Shown: positions 5,796 to 7,232 of the stretch, piece by piece
Layout of the letters: every line of letters starts with the position of its first letter
Numbering within the stretch: the stretch's first letter is position 1
Source of the DNA: Myxococcales bacterium
Lineage (GTDB): Bacteria; Myxococcota; Polyangia; Fen-1088
Length of the DNA: 7,232 nt
NCBI GenBank assembly: GCA_003153875.1
Contig: PMBY01000188.1
Location: forward strand, 380-7,611
Direction: 5' to 3'
Made by a program: the position numbers and the translations under genes
The notes under the pieces: generated by a model
Database searches by the model: none
What the model was told of the DNA's origin: nothing
The model's input: only the letters and a program-made list of their open reading frames with translations

Positions 5796-5869
5796 GCTCT
5801 GCGCTGGAGGATTGAGGGGCGCCATGCCGCGCTTGTGAGGCTCGGTCGGGGAGTGCTAGCGTGACGGCC

Positions 5870-5885
5870 GTCGTCGTTTGACGAC
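5870..5885. promoter_or_regulatory. Inverted repeat GTCGTC-GTTT-GACGAC just upstream of cstA
   Basis: This perfect 6-base inverted repeat with a 4-base loop ends 11 bases before the cstA ATG. In RNA it would form a small hairpin beside or over the ribosome-binding region; in DNA it could be an operator. No strong Shine-Dalgarno precedes the ATG (CGAAAGCC), so local structure could matter for translation. Chance is quite possible at this GC content. Confidence 0.25.
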
Positions 5886-5896
5886 ACCCGAAAGCC

Positions 5897-7232
5897 ATGA
5901 AGCGACTCCTGAGAATTGCCATTTGGTCGCTGGTGTCCGTGCTGGGCGCTGCGGCCTATGCCGTGCTGGCCACTCGGCGCGGCGAGCCGCTCAACGCCGC
6001 ATGGATGGTGGTGGCGGCATTGTGTACCTACGCCATCGGGATCCGTTTCTATTCCAAGTGGATCGCGGCCAAGGTGCTGATGCTCGACGATCTCAGGGCC
6101 ACGCCTGCCGAGGTTCACGACGACGGGCGCGACTTTGTCCGCACCAACAAGTACGTGCTTTTCGGCCATCACTTCGCCTCAATCAGCGGGCCTGGGCCGC
6201 TGGTCGGGCCCGTGCTGGCGGCGCAATTCGGCTACTTGCCCGGCACTTTGTGGATTCTCATTGGCGTTCTTTTGGGCGGGGCCGTGCAGGACTTCGTCAT
6301 CCTGTTCGGTTCAGTCCGGCGCGACGGCCGGTCGCTGGTTGAGATGGTGCGCGACGAGGTCAATGGCTTTGCCGGCACGGTCGCCATGCTGGCCGTGCTG
6401 GGGATTCTCATCATTATTGTGGCCAGCCTGGGGCTGGTGGTGACCAATGCGCTGGCCGAGAGCCCATGGGGCGTGGTGACTACGGCCATGACCATCCCCT
6501 TTGCCATGATGATGGGCGTGTACGTGCGCTTCTTGCGCGTGGGCAAGGTGCTGGAGATGACGGTAATCGGGGCGCTGTTCTTGCTGGCGTCGCTCCTAGG
6601 CGGATTCTGGGTCAACCAGCACGCGACCTTCGCGCTGACCTTCACCTGGAGCAAGACCACCTTGGCACTGTGCCTGATTGGGTATGGCCTTTCCGCCAGC
6701 GTGCTGCCGGTGTGGCTGTTGCTGGCTCCGCGCGACTACCTGGTGACTTTCCTCAAGATCGGCGTGGTGGTGCTGCTGGCCTTGGGCATCTTGCTGGTAC
6801 TTCCACCCATCCAGATGCCGTGGCTGACCGATCCGGCACGCTTTGCCGGCGGCATGCGACCGGTCGTGGCAGGCAGCCTGTTTCCTTTCTGCTTCATCAC
6901 CATCGCCTGCGGGTCGGTGAGCGGATTCCACGCCCTGGTCGCCAGCGGCACCACGCCCAAGATGATCACGCGCGAGCGCCATGTGCGCAGTATCGGGTAC
7001 GGCGCCATGTGCCTGGAGAGTTTCGTGGGCATCATGGCCATGATCGCGGCTTGCGTGCTCGACCCTGGGCTGTACTTCGCGGTGAATGCGCCGGCCGGGC
7101 TGGTGGGCAGCACGCCCGATGCGGTCGCAGCCGCGGTGTCGGCGTGGAATTTCCCGGTGACCGCCGCCCAGATTACCGACCTGGCGCGCGCCATTGGCGA
7201 GAAATCCGTGCTGGCGCGCACCGGCGGCGCGC
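5897..7232 (+). CDS. cstA: Carbon starvation protein A (CstA), pyruvate/peptide transporter family; 3' end outside window
   Basis: The frame is open from ATG 5897 to the window edge with no stop, giving 445 codons, roughly two thirds of a full CstA. The match to the family is strong along the whole length: [20 protein letters not shown] near residue 33, [19 protein letters not shown] near 89, [20 protein letters not shown] near 126, [19 protein letters not shown] near 269, [20 protein letters not shown] near 334, and [18 protein letters not shown] near 368. About ten or more hydrophobic membrane segments are present. CstA-family proteins are inner-membrane transporters induced on carbon starvation. 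Enterobacterial members take up pyruvate, with an earlier proposed role in peptide uptake; the substrate here is not shown by sequence. ATG 5897 fits the family's N-terminus (MKRLL then a membrane segment). The gene is divergent from the lipoprotein gene across a 135-base gap, with an inverted repeat just before the start. The rest of the CstA region and the C-terminal membrane domain lie beyond the window. Confidence 0.96.
   Translation, partial: MKRLLRIAIWSLVSVLGAAAYAVLATRRGEPLNAAWMVVAALCTYAIGIRFYSKWIAAKVLMLDDLRATPAEVHDDGRDFVRTNKYVLFGHHFASISGPGPLVGPVLAAQFGYLPGTLWILIGVLLGGAVQDFVILFGSVRRDGRSLVEMVRDEVNGFAGTVAMLAVLGILIIIVASLGLVVTNALAESPWGVVTTAMTIPFAMMMGVYVRFLRVGKVLEMTVIGALFLLASLLGGFWVNQHATFALTFTWSKTTLALCLIGYGLSASVLPVWLLLAPRDYLVTFLKIGVVVLLALGILLVLPPIQMPWLTDPARFAGGMRPVVAGSLFPFCFITIACGSVSGFHALVASGTTPKMITRERHVRSIGYGAMCLESFVGIMAMIAACVLDPGLYFAVNAPAGLVGSTPDAVAAAVSAWNFPVTAAQITDLARAIGEKSVLARTGGA

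Noticed and set aside
5034..5864. Plus-strand open frame of 276 codons opposite the lipoprotein
   Set aside because: Its Ala-Ser-Gly repeats are the reverse reading of the PDAQ linker; it has no ribosome-binding site, and the minus-strand frame has a signal peptide and a recognisable domain.
5762..6172. N-terminal extension of the lipoprotein up to 6172
   Set aside because: It would run antisense through the start of cstA and bury the lipoprotein signal peptide inside the protein.

Overview
The window is high-GC and densely coded, and looks like chromosomal DNA from a soil- or sediment-type delta-lineage bacterium. Myxococcota is my best guess. The reasons are the strong G/C third-position bias, a lipoprotein with a long Asp-Ala-Pro ('PDAQ') linker of the kind common in myxobacterial surface proteins, and one-off genes in alternating orientations rather than long operons. 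This placement is inference; there is no rRNA or other marker gene to confirm it.

Layout from left to right: (1) the 3' end of a + strand gene whose product resembles the C-terminal regulatory domain of long-form ATP phosphoribosyltransferase HisG; (2) a - strand PAS-GGDEF-EAL signalling protein with a degenerate GGDEF active site, an intact c-di-GMP inhibitory site and an intact EAL motif set; (3) a 194-base divergent intergenic region with a perfect TATAAT box, two inverted repeats and a possible 24-codon leader ORF; (4) a + strand secreted protein of unknown function, probably beta-propeller-like; (5) a - strand FAD oxidoreductase of the protoporphyrinogen-oxidase (HemY) type, shorter than usual; (6) a - strand lipoprotein with a PDAQ linker and a C-terminal domain of FPD repeats that I match to the 7(1) septoil-knot family; (7) a 135-base divergent intergenic region with a palindrome over a candidate promoter; (8) the 5' part of a + strand carbon-starvation transporter gene, cstA, cut by the window end.

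The genes do not form one pathway. Both convergent pairs (hisG/EAL gene, and secreted protein/oxidoreductase) overlap at their stop codons, by 17 and 9 bases, leaving no room for a terminator between them. The lipoprotein and oxidoreductase genes are co-directional with an 89-base gap and could share a transcript, but no functional link is evident. No stretch over 300 bases lacks a gene. I saw no tRNA, rRNA, CRISPR array, insertion sequence or convincing intrinsic terminator.

The most interesting items are the predicted knotted-domain lipoprotein, apparently made from a leaderless message with a palindrome over its promoter, and the GGDEF-EAL protein that looks like a c-di-GMP-sensing phosphodiesterase. 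I found no clear new defence or mobile system.
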